A model generated the notes under the pieces. The model was not told the origin of the DNA and did not search any database. It saw nothing but the letters and a program-made list of their open reading frames with translations. Position numbers and translations under genes: made by a program. A stretch of DNA of 64,000 bases from assembly GCA_003508835.1 (NCBI GenBank), contig PUFA01000144.1, forward strand, positions 4,898,001 through 4,962,000. Reading direction: 5' to 3'. This DNA is from Eonycteris spelaea (lineage: Eukaryota > Chordata > Mammalia > Chiroptera > Pteropodidae). Shown here piece by piece: positions 44,216-56,780 of this stretch. Every line of letters begins with the position of its first letter. Position 1 is the first letter of the stretch.

Positions 44216-47200
44216 ACATGGGGGTCTTTGGAAACATGGCGTAGTGAAAGACGTCCCCAGTTCTCCTCCCTTGATACAACAAGAAGCTTAACATCTGAAA
44301 CTCAACAAAGAAACACCCAAACTACACTCCAGCACATCTGAGCGTGGGATCTGCGCCTAAGAGCCACCACAAGTCAGAACCCCGGGTGTTGGGTGGTGGA
44401 CTGGGACATGTAAAGAGGCTGCCGCTCATAGGCACAGGAGCCACCTATAGAAAGAGGGGGCGGGGAGAAGGAGCGGAGAGTTCGCTGAACAGCTCTGCTT
44501 GGGAAAGCTGTGAGCTTGCTGTGGCCAGCAGCAAGGTCAGTCATCAGGGCAGAAAGCAGGGAAGTGGGATGGGAGAAGCACAACAGTTGATCTTTACTGG
44601 CCCTTGTTTAAAACCGAGGCCGAGCCGCAGTCCCCAATCCCCAAACCAGAGGGTCCCTCCTCCCATACTCTCCAAGACCTAACAACGCAGAGCCCAGGGG
44701 AATCTGAGCAAACGCTACTGAAACTGTTGCTAACACTGAGGGTAGCGAGTGTGATGAAATGTCTATCAGAAAATAAAAAGACATTTTTAAGGCTGTATAT
44801 AAAGCGGGGATCCGAGAGGTTCAACACCACCCACTGGAAACCAAAAGAAAAGCGTCCTCTTTCCAGAAGGCTAAAGGGAGACCTTCATATAAGAAATCTG
44901 TCTGGAAAAAATGCAGAATACATTTCCATTAATTGTCAGGCAGAGGTAGAGTCCCAGGAGATGCCATGGACAACCAAGGTGACAAGGCATCTAAGAAAGA
45001 AAGACAAAAATCTCCAGGAAATCATCTTGCAGATAGAAATATGCGACTTAAATGACACAGAATTCAGGATGGTACTTCTGAAAAAAACTCAGTGAGATCC
45101 AACACAACTCAAATCAACAATTTCAGGAACTGAAATAACAACTAGAGGAGCAGAGCAAGGAGAATGAAACCTCAAAAGAAAACCAAGTAGAATTTCCGCA
45201 GAGGAAGAACACACTGCAAGGGTTGAAAAATGAAATAGCAATCTTTGGAAATAGAGTCAACCAAATGGACGATAGGATCGGTAATATCAAAGACAGAAAT
45301 CTAGAAATAAATCAGAAGGAAGAAGACAGAGATCGAAGAATGGAAAATAATGAAAGAGAATTACAAGACCTAGCTGAAACCGTCAGGAGAGGAAACACAC
45401 GAAGAATGGGCATTACCAAAGGTGAAGAAAAGGAGCAGGGACTAGAAAGCATTTTCAGACAAATAGTGGATGAGAATTCCCCAAATCTAAGGAATGAGCT
45501 GGAGCTTGGAATTCAAGAAGTCAACAGAACGCCTAATTATCTCAGCCCAAAGAGGCCTTGACCAAGACACACTGTATTAAAATTATCAAAAATCAACAAC
45601 AAAGACAGAATTCTCAGGGCAGTCAGGGAGAAGAGAACGGTAACTTACAAAGGTAAACCCATCAGACTATCGTCGGAATTCTCCGCACAACCTAACGAGA
45701 CAGAAAGGAATGGAATCAAATATTTAAACTATTGAGTGAAAGGAACTACCAGTCTAGAATAATGTATCCAGCTAAGCTCTCCTTGAGATACGAAGGAGAA
45801 ATCAAGACCTTTCTAGCCATACACAAATTAAGGGAATTCTTCACTATGAGGCTGAACTACAGGGAATACTGAAAAAGGGTCAGCTCACCTAATACAAAAT
45901 GATTTCAAAAACATACATAATTAGGATTAAACTGACTATCAGGCAAATAGAACACAGATGAAAAATCCTAAATAAGATACGAGGAAACCGAATACAATGA
46001 CGTACTAAAAAGATTATACACCATGATCAAGTGGGCTTCATCCCAGAGGCACATGGATGGTTCCACATATTCAAATCAATAAGGCGATACACCACATAAA
46101 CATTTCAAAACATAAAAATCACATGATCATATAAATAGATGCAGAAAAGCCTTCGACAAGATACAGCACCCATTAGTGATCAAAACATTTAACAAAATTG
46201 GGATAGAAGGAGAGTACCTAACATAATAGAGGCCATATATGACAAGCCCTCAGCCAACATTATACTTAATGGTGAAAACTAAAAACTTCCCTCTGAGATC
46301 AGGAACAGGGCAAGGCAGTCCCTTCTCAACACTGTTATTCAACATAACATTGCAGATCCTAGCGAGTGCAATCGGGCAAGAGAAAGACGTAAAAGGCATC
46401 CAAATAGCAACAAAGAAGTCAAACTGTCACTATTTGCAGATGGCATGATTCTTTATATAGAAAACCCTAAAGACTCCACAAGAACACTACTAGAAACAAT
46501 AAGCAAATACAATAAATCTCTGCATACAAAATCAACCTTCGAAAATCCATAGCATTCCAATACGCTAATAACAAGTGTCCGAAAAAGAATGGAAACAGTA
46601 ATTCCTTTTGCAATTGCAACAAAAAGAACAAAATACCTAGGAATAAATATAATGAAACATGTGAAGGACCCATATATGAAAACTACAAGCCTCTATTAAA
46701 AGAAATTGAAGAGGATGCAAAGAAATGCAAAGATATTTTGTGTCCCTGGATCGGAAAAAATGACGTAGTTCAAATGACCATATTACCTAAAGCATTACAA
46801 AGATTTAATGCAATCCCCATCATAATCCCATCGGCGTTTTTTAAAGAAATAGAACAAAAAAATCATCAGATTGTATGGAAGCACAGCAGATTCCGAACTG
46901 CCAAAGCCATCCTGAGAAAAAAGAATGAGGCTGGAGGCATCACTCTGCCGACTTCAAATTATACTACAAGGCAACAGTAATCAAAATGCCATCGTATTGG
47001 CAGCAAAACACACACACGGACCAGCGGAACAGAACCGAGAGTCCAGAAGTAAGCCCATATTTATATGGGCAAATAATTTTTGACCAAAAAAAAAAAAAGC
47101 CAAAAACATACAGTGGAGAAAGGAAAGCCTCTTCAATAATGGTGTGAGGAAAACTGAAAGCCACCTGCGAAAGAATGAAACTAGACTGTGCTCTATCACC

Positions 47201-48408
47201 ACACACCAAAATGAACTCAAAGTGGATTAAGGACCTGAATATAAGACCGGAATCAATACAATGCATGGAAGAAAACATAGGAGCTAAACTCAAGAAGCTT
47301 GGACTTAAATAGGATGTTTTGAACTTGACCTCAAAAGCAAGGGACGTAAAATGAAAGAAATGAATGGGACTGCCTCAAACTACAAAGCTTCTGCTCAACA
47401 AAAGAAAATGTCAACAAAGTAAAGAGACAACCATCCGAATGGGAAAATTTATTTGCAAGCAACTCCTCCAATAAGGGCCTCATATCCAAACCATACAAAG
47501 AACTCATATGACTAAATAATGACAAAAGAACAAATGATCCAATCACAAAAATGGGCAGAGGACCGGAACAGACACCTCTGCCTAGAGGGCATACAAATGG
47601 CCAAGAAATATATGAAAAGATGTCAACATCGCTAGCTATTAGGGACATGCAAATCAAACCCACCATGAGATACCATCTCACACCTCTTAGAATAGCTATA
47701 ATCAACAGGACAAGTAATGACAAATGTTGGAGAGGATGCGGAGCAAAAGGAACCCTCATGCACTGCTGGTGGGACTGCAAATTGGTACAGCCACTATGGA
47801 AAACAGCATGGAGGTTCCTCAAAAACTAAGAATTGATGTACTATATGATCCAGCAATCCCTCTACTGGGTATTTACTTCAAAGACTTGAAAACCCATATG
47901 CGAAAAGTATTTGCACACCGATGTTCATAGCAGCATTATTCACAGTGGCCAGGACATGGAAGCAACCGAAGTGTCCTATGATAAATAACTGGCTGAAGAA
48001 GCTGTGGTAGCTTTATACAATGGAATCTTACTCAGGCATAAGAAAAGATGAAATACTGCCATTTGCGACAACATGGATAGACCTCGAGATAATCATGCCA
48101 AAGTGAAATAAACCAGACAGAAAAAGTTGAAAATCACATGAGATCACTTATAAATGGGATATAAACAAAGAGAGACTCCTGGACATGGACTATATACACT
48201 AGTGGTTACCAGACGGCAGGGGTGGGAGGAGGATGGGGCAGGTAGATGGTTAAAAAGGGGCTCAAATATAGGGGGGTAAGGGTAGGGTGAAGTGGTTAAA
48301 TGGGATCAAATGTATGGTAGCTGAAGGAAACTGGACTTTGGGTGGTAAACAAATAATAGAATATACAGATGTCAAATTATTATGTACACCTGCTTGTGGG
48401 ACTGCAAA
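44216..48408 (+). mobile_element. L1 composite with 5'UTR, ORF1 and partial ORF2, decayed
   Basis: 5'UTR-like sequence at 44216-44755 is followed by ORF1-type sequence (44757-45860, with the coiled-coil part ENNERELQDLAETVRRGN and the C-terminal AKLSLRYEGEIKTF). After a short non-ORF2 tail, ORF2 resumes at about 45956 inside reverse transcriptase ([10 protein letters not shown]) and runs to the end and 3'UTR at 48370. The endonuclease and first part of RT are absent. Stops and shifts are frequent, so it is inactive. The 3'UTR stops abruptly at GTACACCTG with no poly-A, next to the palindrome junction. Confidence 0.85.
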
Positions 48409-48430
48409 TAGGTACAGCCACTATGGACCG
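48390..48430 (+). repeat. L1 ORF2 scrap at the palindrome junction
   Basis: CTGCTTGTGGGACTGCAAAT and AGGTACAGCCACTATGGA repeat, with two mismatches, L1 ORF2 sequence at 47763-47803. They sit between the broken L1 3'UTR and the first base of the right arm. This is filler DNA copied from an L1. Confidence 0.8.
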
Positions 48431-49330
48431 GCACCCAGACTCGAACCCCGCATCTTTTACGCACATCGTCGTCCACACGCTACGGATACTGAGAGTCGGA
48501 GGCCCGACTCCTCCTCGCGTCTGTTCACAGGACTCAGTGCTACGAAAGCAGGGCTCTGGGAAGGGCGGGCGGGAAGGCGCCGGAACCTCTGCGCCGGGAC
48601 AACGTTGCAGCCCCTGCGAGTGGCGGTGCTGCGACCGAGCTTCCGGAAATCGAGGCTTTGTTTCCGAGGGGAAGATCTTCCCGGACCAACGCGGGAGGCG
48701 GCGGTGAGTCCTCCCAGCGCAGGAGCTGGCCCGGCGCTGCTGGGAAGAAGGGGCTGGCGGTGGGAGCGGGAGGGCCAGTCCCCGCCAGCTGTAACCCGTT
48801 TTTTGTTTTTGTTTTTGTTGTTGTTGGTTTTTTTTTTGTTTTTTGAGTAGATGCTTGGGGTCCCCTCCGCCGTTGTTTATCAAGCCTTCCCGGGGCCGGG
48901 CCCTGGGAATCCAGCACGGACGGTGTAGGCTCAGTCTCTCCCCTCAGGGTTCCTACAGCTTAGTGAGGCTGCATGAACCAGCTCGGCTCCCGAATCCCTG
49001 AAGTGGTGACCAAGGGCTGAGAAGGAGCTCGTGGAATAGAGACCCAGGCCCGGGGCTCCGAGCGCTCTGGGAAATGGACTCCAAACAGCGAGTCGAAGGG
49101 AGGGAGGGATTGAGTGAGGGAACTACGTGTCCGAGAGGGCAGAGTGGGGGAGAAAGCTCGGTGACGAAGCTGAGGCCACTGCGGCGGTGGCGGAAAGAGC
49201 GCAGTCGGGGGAGAGGTGCGCTTGGCGGCAGAAGAGGGAGGAAGGGCCTGGTCATCGAATGCGGGGCGCTTTGAGGTGAAGTTGGGGCCTTATCGGAAGG
49301 GTAGGGGGAGGAGAAGATTTGGTTTAGGGT
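48431..49330 (+). promoter_or_regulatory. CpG island, right-arm copy
   Basis: Near-identical inverse of the left island and still dense in CG. It lies upstream of the TPRKB remnant on the plus strand and could still drive a non-coding transcript. Confidence 0.6.
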
Positions 49331-50874
49331 TTGAAAGGATCTCTTTGCCGGGTAGTGGTTGTAGGATAGAAGGTCAGGAATTGTGAGTCGAACACTTCTA
49401 GGTGGCCCCAGCTGTACATGAGAGATGGTGGCCTACGGTGGTGGCAGTGGGTAGTGGAGAGAAGTGGACAAATCAAAGTGTTACTTAAGCGGTAAATTTG
49501 ACAGGACTTTATGGGTTAGATACGGGATTTGAGGTGATTCTAAATGTGGGGCCTAAGTGAGGGAATTACGGAACACACAACTTTTTGATGTGTGCTAGGG
49601 GTCCTTTTGCCCCTAGTGTGAAGTCAAAAACCACAAATTTTTTTCTCCCTGATTATATATACTCATTATATGCTGTGTGCTCCCTGTGGAAAACTCAAAG
49701 CATGCACACAAACATTTTTATAGAGGACAGTATAAATAACCTATAACACTGTTACCCAAGGTGGACGTATTTTGCCGTGTTTCTTAAAGGTTTTGTGTTC
49801 TGTGTACATATCTTGGTATAATTGGATATAAAATTGTATTATCTTCTGTATTATTTTCCATTGGACAGTTTCATGACAATAAAGATTGAACTGCTGTATG
49901 CCAGGGCATCATTCACAGATATTTTTTTTCCTGAATGGAACACAAAAGGTCAGATGTAATTCCACCAAGTCAGAGAGAACTTTTGGTGAATTTTCTTTGA
50001 CTATGTTTTCTCTTCTTTGCTCCTTTTGAGAAACTTCCCGTTTATGCCACATTTTGTTTTGTTTTCCTATCAGATTCGTTTACTTAATGTTATTGCCATT
50101 TTCACGCATCTTTCACTGCTTCAAGACTTCAGTTTTTAATGACTGTTTAGTCAGCAGCAGTCCCCTGTTATTAGGTAAACATGTTTTCAGCTGTCTTTGT
50201 TAGGATGATAAGAGGGAAATCTTATTTACCTAAATTCTCAGGTTTCCAATTTATTCCTTGAATTCTAGTCCTAGAATGGAACCTACCAGATAAAAGGGAA
50301 AAAGATATGTATCAAATTGCCCCACCCAAATATCTCATTAAGACTTTGATCGAAATTATTCAGAGATCACATTTTTGCAATATTTGTTTTTCTACTGAAA
50401 GATACAGTTGTGTCTTTCTAGTTATTCAAGTTGTCTCTTATTCATGTTTTATATCTTTTCTTGTAAAACTTATGTCTAAGACTCAGCCTGTTTGTTAATT
50501 ATTTAATAATTGTACGTGCTCTGCTCAGATTTCAAATGTGAAATGAAATCTTTGAGCTGAGTGTGTCACTTCGTTCTATAAAATGATTTTCTTCCATAAT
50601 ATGTGTGTCTCGTTCTACTTGAATATAAATAAAAGGATGAGATCCCAAAGCTAAAAAGGCTAAGCAGGAGTGAGGTTTGATTAATACCATACATAACCTG
50701 TAGTCTAAAGAGTTCCAGGTATCCTGCTCCGAGTTGGTTAGGGAAGCTGCCCTCGCCATGCATCTGAGCTTACCTTGTCTGTACAATTGGGAACCAGCCA
50801 GCTACCTTGATCCTTTCTCAGAATGATGAACAAAGCTAGAAACAACTCAGCAGGATTAGCAATATAACATCTCG
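49331..50874. other. Right-arm counterpart of the TPRKB first intron
   Basis: Inverse of 40031-41580 at lower similarity. No exon recognised. Confidence 0.5.
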
Positions 50875-52525
50875 AGGATCCTCAAGAAACAAGGCATAGT
50901 GAGAGACGTCCTCAGATCTCTCCCTTGAAACAGCGATAAGCTGAATGTCTAAAACACAACAAAATACACCCAAACTGCACACCAACACATCTGAGAGTGG
51001 GATCTGCGCAGGTCAGAAACCCAGGTTTCGGGCTGTGGACTGAGAGAAACAAGCTGCCCCTAGCAGCCACTGGAGGTCCTTGCAGGAGGAGGGGGAGAGG
51101 TGGAGGTGTGGCGACGTTCCTGATCAGCCTGTTTGGCAGTGCCGAACTTCTAGCAGCCAGCAGCAGGGTCCAGTCATCAGAGCAGAAGGCAGAGAAGCGG
51201 GGCAGGACTGCAGAGAAACAACAGTTGATTTTTACCGGCTCCGGTTGCAAAACCGAGGCTGAGCCACGGCCAGCCCCCAGTTCCCAAACCAGAGGGCCCC
51301 TCCTCTGATACCCTCCCATACCTAACAATGCGGAGCCCCAGGGGAACCTGAACATACGCTACTGAAACTGTCATTAACACTGACAGGGGCTGAAACGGAA
51401 GGTAGTGAGCATGATTAAATATCTGTCAGAAAATAAAAATACATTTTTAAGGCTTCATATAAAGCAGGGATCCAAGAGGTTCAACACCACCCACTGGAAA
51501 CCGAAAGAAAAGCGTCCTCTTTCCAGAAGGCTAAAGAGAGACCTTTATATAATAAATCTTTCTGGGAAAACAACAGAATACACTTCCATTAATGCCCGGG
51601 CAGAGAACTAGTCCATTAAACACCATTACAACCAAGGTGACAAGGTATCTCAGAAAGAAAGAGAAAAAAAGTCTTCAGAAAGTAAGCTTACAGACATAGA
51701 TATATGTGACTTAAATGACAGAGATTTCAGGATGATACTTCTGAAAAAACTCAATGAGATCCCAAACAACTCAAATCAACATTTTCAGGAATTGAAAAAA
51801 AACAACTAGATGAGCGGAGCAAGGAGATCGAAACCCTCAAAAAGAACCAAATAGAACTTCTGCAGAGGAAGAACACACTGCAAGAGTTGAAAAATGAATT
51901 AGCAAGCTTTGGAAATAGAGTCGAGCAAATGGAGGAAAGGAGCAGTGCTATCGAGACAGAAACCTAGAAATAAATCAGAAGGAAGATGAGAGAAACCAAA
52001 AAAGGAAAAAATAATGAAGGAAATACGAGAACTAGCTGATACTATCAGGAGAGGAAACATACGTATAACGGGCATTATCGAAGGTGAAGAATGTATCCAG
52101 CTAGGCACTGTGTACATGAAGGAGAAATTAAGACATTTTCAGATACACAAAATCGAGGGAATTCTCCACTGCGAGGCCTACACTACATGAAATACTGAAA
52201 GGGGTCAGCTCACCTGTAACAAAATAACAAACGAAAACCCCCCCCCAAACTACATAAGTAGGAGTAAACTGATTATCAGACAAATAGAAGCAGAAGAGTG
52301 CAACCCTTACTACGAAGAGGGTATTATAAGCTTAAATAATACTAAGAGAATTGCTATAGCAAGATAGTAATAAACGTTCAGCATACATAGGAACAAATTG
52401 AGGTAATAATGACTGAAAAGGGGAAGATTCAAAGATCCAAATTTGCAGAGGGGACTAGAGATAAGGCACATGCAGAAGGAAATAGAAGACTGTGTGTGTG
52501 TGCGTGTCCTTTTCATAAGGTTCGG
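50875..52525 (+). mobile_element. L1-like (half-L1 type) element replacing TPRKB exons
   Basis: It starts with the same 5'UTR-like block as 44216 (GGCATAGTGAGAGACGTCCT), continues through ORF1-type sequence (51405-52200) and then a tail shared with 45890-45950 (GTAAACTGATTATCAGACAA). No ORF2 follows. ORF1 without ORF2 is the build of HAL1 elements. All frames are broken. Right-arm homology stops at about 50880 (left 40030) and restarts at about 52525 (left 37142). Confidence 0.75.
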
Positions 52526-53049
52526 GAATCCACATTTGTAGAAAGTGTGTGATTAGATGAGGGACAGTACCCATGCCGTTTGCTGTTGATTAGCAATGCT
52601 TCTGTTTTTATCGAACTTTTAGGAAAGGTTAAAAGAACAGAAATTACTTGAAAAATAGTTAGAGATGCAAAGAACTGGAAGATGCGCCTTATGTAAAATA
52701 TAGTTAGAAACTTTGTTGATGAAAGCATTCTCTGTGAAAGAATAGAGAACTTTAAATATCAACCTTATGTAGTACATTTGTAATAGAAAGAAAGTAAATT
52801 AAGTATGAAGTTCATGTGTGGATGTGTGTTTTTAACACTGCTACAAATTTGGTTTCTGTGTTTAGAGAGTTACCACCATAACTGCAATTTGACATAAGTG
52901 ATGAATTGCCAGCTACTGTGCACATTGTAATCACATTTGCAATTTCATACTGTTGTCCCAATAAAAGTAATTTCACTTCTACATGTTTGTGTAATGAAAG
53001 TTAGTAGTTCATGACTATCCGCGTGTCATAATTTGTCATTTATTTTCAC

Positions 53050-53140
53050 AGGTATATAAAGTATCTGCACCAGAAGAAAGTATTGGGACATTATTGGATG
53101 GTGTGATTTGTAGAATGTCAACAACAGATGTTTTATGAAA
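53050..53140 (+). pseudogene. TPRKB: TPRKB remnant: last exon only (right arm)
   Basis: After the acceptor TTTTCACAG the exon reads [17 protein letters not shown] ... RMSTTDVL and stops. It has only substitutions, no shift. The three upstream coding exons are missing from the right arm, so this cannot encode TPRKB. Confidence 0.88.
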
Positions 53141-53399
53141 TGGAAGAAACATAATTTTCAACATTTATAAAAAATGTTGATTTTCCTTTGATGTTAAAAT
53201 TTGTCTGTGTTCATGGTAGAAAACTTTTAAAAACAATGGTATGGCTGAGGGAAAAAACCAATCTACCTCTTAATATTTTAAAAGCTTGCTACTTTTACTA
53301 TTATATGTTACTGTCGTCTAGTTTTCTATTTCTATTCAAATATATTTTATTTTTCTATAATTGGGATCGTAATTGCAAACAGCTAATGGCTGTCTAGAG

Positions 53400-53620
53400 T
53401 GGAGTAGGTTTTGCCTTACTGATTTTACGTCCACCAGCTCGTATCCCCGCCCTTACCTCTGAGTACTCCAGCATTCCCTTTCCAAGAGTCCTGGTTCTAA
53501 TTGTTCTACATGCCACAATTAATTTCATTCTCATAACACTATCTGGGGATGCTGTTATTACTCCCATTTTACACACAGCCACTAAAGATCATAGTAACTT
53601 GCCTGGGGCCTATGCTAGTG
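53400..53620 (-). repeat. MIR-like SINE, right-arm copy
   Basis: Inverse of 36035-36280, with CCCATTTTACACACAGCCAC and GATCATAGTAACTTGCCTGG. Confidence 0.65.
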
Positions 53621-53694
53621 TAAATGTTTTATAAATGGTTTGCGTCTTGTTCTCACTTTGTATTTTGCTTGTGTCAGTCAAAGTAGATTAGGAC

Positions 53695-53910
53695 AGAGGT
53701 CTGCAAAGTCTTCTGTGAAGGGCCAGAGAGTAAATATTTTTGGCCTTGCAGGCCGTCTGATCTCTGTTGCACCTACTCCTCTATTGCCTTTGTAGTGCAG
53801 AAGCATCTACAGCATAGCGATGAGTGTGGCTGTTTTATGTACAGATATAAGTAGTGGGCAGGACTTGTCTCAAGGGCCATGGTTCGTGGACTTCTGGGTT
53901 AGACTAGGCT
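53695..53910. mobile_element. hAT-type non-autonomous DNA transposon, right copy
   Basis: CAGAGGTCTGCAAAGTCTTC at the left and, reversed, CAGAAGTCCACGAACCATGG at the right. Inverse of 35731-35958. Confidence 0.7.
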
Positions 53911-55330
53911 GCACTTCTGGTCTATAAAGCTCACTGGTTCACGTGAAGATACCTGTTTCTTGCTAACTAGCTAGTGTAAATCAGTAGGAAGACTCACTGC
54001 AGTGACTCAGGAGACCAGTCTGCTGAAGGCTCCATGAATTACTGCACAGCTAAAAGGAACACAATCAATTATAAGGTGGCTCATAAAGCTTCCATGTGGA
54101 AGTGACAGATATCGCTTATCTCTGGGTCCACTGTCCAAAGCTGGTCACGTGGCCCTGCCACGTTCAAAAAGGCAGAGAAGTGTGATCCTGCATCTTGCTC
54201 GAAAGTGGAGAGGTAGAGATGCTTAGGGAACAAACGCATGATTTCCCTCACGAGCATATAATACAGAAGCACACAGCTAACATTCCTTGTGTGTATCATG
54301 CTAAAAACGTGACATGCACTACCTGATTTAGTCCTCACAGCAACCCCAAGAGATTTCACCACGCTGGATTAACCACGCTGGATCTCTCCACTCTACTTTG
54401 AAAATTTCAAGCATACACAACAGTTGAAAATAGTACAACGGACATTCATGTGTCTTTCATGTGAGTTCACCATTTGTTGATGTCTTGTTACATTTGATTG
54501 CTCTCACTCCTTTTTACCTATGTGCACACGTCACACACACACACCCCTTTTTTTCTTTTGAACTATTTGAAAGCTAGCTGCAGACCTCATGACACTTCAT
54601 TCACCCTACTTCGTGTTTATTTGTCATGTCTTTTAATGTGTTTAACCTAGAACAATCCTTTTTACCCACGTCCCATTTGCCCCGAGAATGCTCGCAAGTA
54701 GCGCTTGTGGCTGCAGTGTTGACCCCGAGATAACTCGCAGATTACAGTCCTAACCTTTCCCCCAAGGTTTGCCACGAAATATCCCACTTTTATTATTTTT
54801 TCATTCCTCTAGTGTATCAACAGTCTGGAAACAAATGACATCATTCTATTTATAGAATTCTGTTTTCGGTAGTGATATTTCCATTTACAAAATAGAGTAA
54901 TTCTTTTTGCTGAAAATGTCAAATCCAGAGAACGTCAAATTCTGACATGTGATGTTAACATCCTCGCAAGCAGTTGTTAGCCAAAGATTCATTCGATGGA
55001 TCTGATTAGTGTGTACATTTCTGTTACATTAGGATTAAAGACAAGTTCTGTTTAGAAATCACCCCAAGAACAGTTTTTATGTTTTCGCATTGAAAACCAG
55101 TCATGTGCTTCAGTCTCAAAGAGCGTGTTTATGTAGAATTAAATTAATGCTGGCAGTGAGCTGCACTTTTTTTCTAATGAGAAATGGGTAAAGAAAAAAT
55201 GATCAGATGTGGGCAACTGAAGAACTCAAATCAATAGTATACAGGGGAGCTTCTAGATCTGCAGACCAATTCAGCACTTAAGGAAGCAGAATTTTAAAAA
55301 ATCAGTTTCTTCCCTTTAAAAAATCGAGCT

Positions 55331-55780
55331 GGAGAACTGACTCAGGCAGCGAGCGAAGATTGTAAGAAACAGCTGGAAGAGGAAGAAGCAAGAAAGCTGG
55401 AAAAGATAACTCAGTGGCAGGATTAACTGAGAAAATTAATAAATGGCATCTCCGTTATGAAAAACAAGAGAAAACTTCCAAAGCAATTGAGTAAAGCTCT
55501 GCGTATCAACACTGATCTTTCAAAGGCTTTTCTTCCTAAAAGTAAAGAACCTTTTTCTCTCAAAACCCGATTAAAAGAGGTATTAGACATGGACTGTGGA
55601 CTCCTGGTCACCAGAGGGAGGAGGGAGGGTGGAGGGGAGAGGTAAATGAGGTTGGTGGGTTGGGGCAAATTAAATTATTTCTTCAAGTAAAAAAACAATA
55701 ATAATAATTAAAGAAGGCACTAGAAACTGCTGTTTAGGCCCTATGGAATTTCAAGCAACATGTAAGTAAACCTCAGAAAC
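55331..55780 (+). pseudogene. HMMR: HMMR retropseudogene, copy 1 of the right side (internally deleted)
   Basis: It starts ELTQAASEDCKKQLEEEE and includes LTEKINKWHLRYE-like sequence. It then jumps over the LLNEHG and LGHQNLK part to INTDLSKAFLPKSKEPFSLK and ends at the PMEFQA-like tail. It contains the same L1 3'UTR insertion at 55588-55713. Stops and shifts throughout. Confidence 0.78.
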
Positions 55781-56329
55781 AGCATAATGAGTATTTTTAA
55801 ATGTATTTAATATTAATTTCCTATCCTTAGGTATCAAAAAGGAAGTTCAACATTTTTACCAGTATGTCTTCTGGCATTTTTCTTTCTATTGCCAGTACTT
55901 CCTCCTTGGCATTCACTTTATCACCTCCTTCTAACCCTTGTCCTTGACTTTGCAGCTTTACAACTCATCCCATCCACTCAACCTTCTTTTACAGATCACT
56001 CTCATGGTATCATTCCCTTTTTCTAAAACCTTAGGTGGTTTCAAGATTCTAATCGCCAGGTTTTGTAGGTTGATGATATTCAGGGCTTTTCTAATCTGAA
56101 CCTCTTAATTTAGGATAAAACACTTGGTTCCCGTTTGCCTCTCCTCTGATTATGCTAATAGTGTTCATCTGTGGTAGCCATGGTCCATTCATCCAGCTGA
56201 AGTGAGAAATGACGGCATGCCTAACTCCATTGTAATCTCTTTGTCTCTTAGAGTCGCTGAGTTGGTCAATATTTGCAGATTCCTAGACTCCATTCTAGAC
56301 ATAACATACTAGATTTAATTCTGAGATAT

Positions 56330-56780
56330 ACTAAAATTCTGAGAACCTCTGGCCTTGACCTTTTTAAGAGAATGTCATATTGATTGGCATTGGCTACTCG
56401 GGTTGCAGAGGAGTAACGCGCAAGGCCTGAAGGGGTTAAGCAAGGTTTATGGAAGCAGAGTGAGAGCGGAATTGAGATGAAGATGGCGTCAGCCCCCAGC
56501 GAGAGGACCTGAAGCTTACTTGGGGCTTGAGGCGGCCTTTTTGGATGGGAATATTTCAGGCGGGTAAATTGGCGCGGAAGGGAGGAAAGTCCAGTGAAAC
56601 GGAAGGTGAGCATGTAGCGTTGCCAACACTGACGTTGCAAGGCCCGGTTTCCCCAGGAAGATAAGGGACGACGGAGTCTGCGTCCCGCTCTTCAGGGTAG
56701 GTATCGGGCGCTCCTGGACCTAACATTGACCTGGCTACTGGGTGTTTGGTTATGTTTCTGTAATATGATATAAAGTCACA
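56330..56780. promoter_or_regulatory. CpG-rich block of unknown identity, copy 1
   Basis: Many CG dinucleotides (TTGGCGCGGAAGGGAGG, GTATCGGGCGCTCC) in an AT-rich setting about 2.5 kb upstream of NAT8 on the plus strand. It is duplicated at 63110-63520 with few changes; the left-arm copy (32560-33010) has lost CGs. It may be a promoter or germline-unmethylated element. No open frame looks like a protein. Confidence 0.45.

Noticed and set aside
44604..45561. Host coiled-coil gene suggested by the 163- and 112-codon frames
   Set aside because: Sequence and context are those of L1 ORF1, with 5'UTR before and an RNA-binding type C-terminus after.
48287..48917. Frames of 112-187 codons at the right arm start
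   Set aside because: The 187-codon frame begins in L1 3'UTR and crosses the palindrome junction, so it is a chance fusion. The others mirror the left island.
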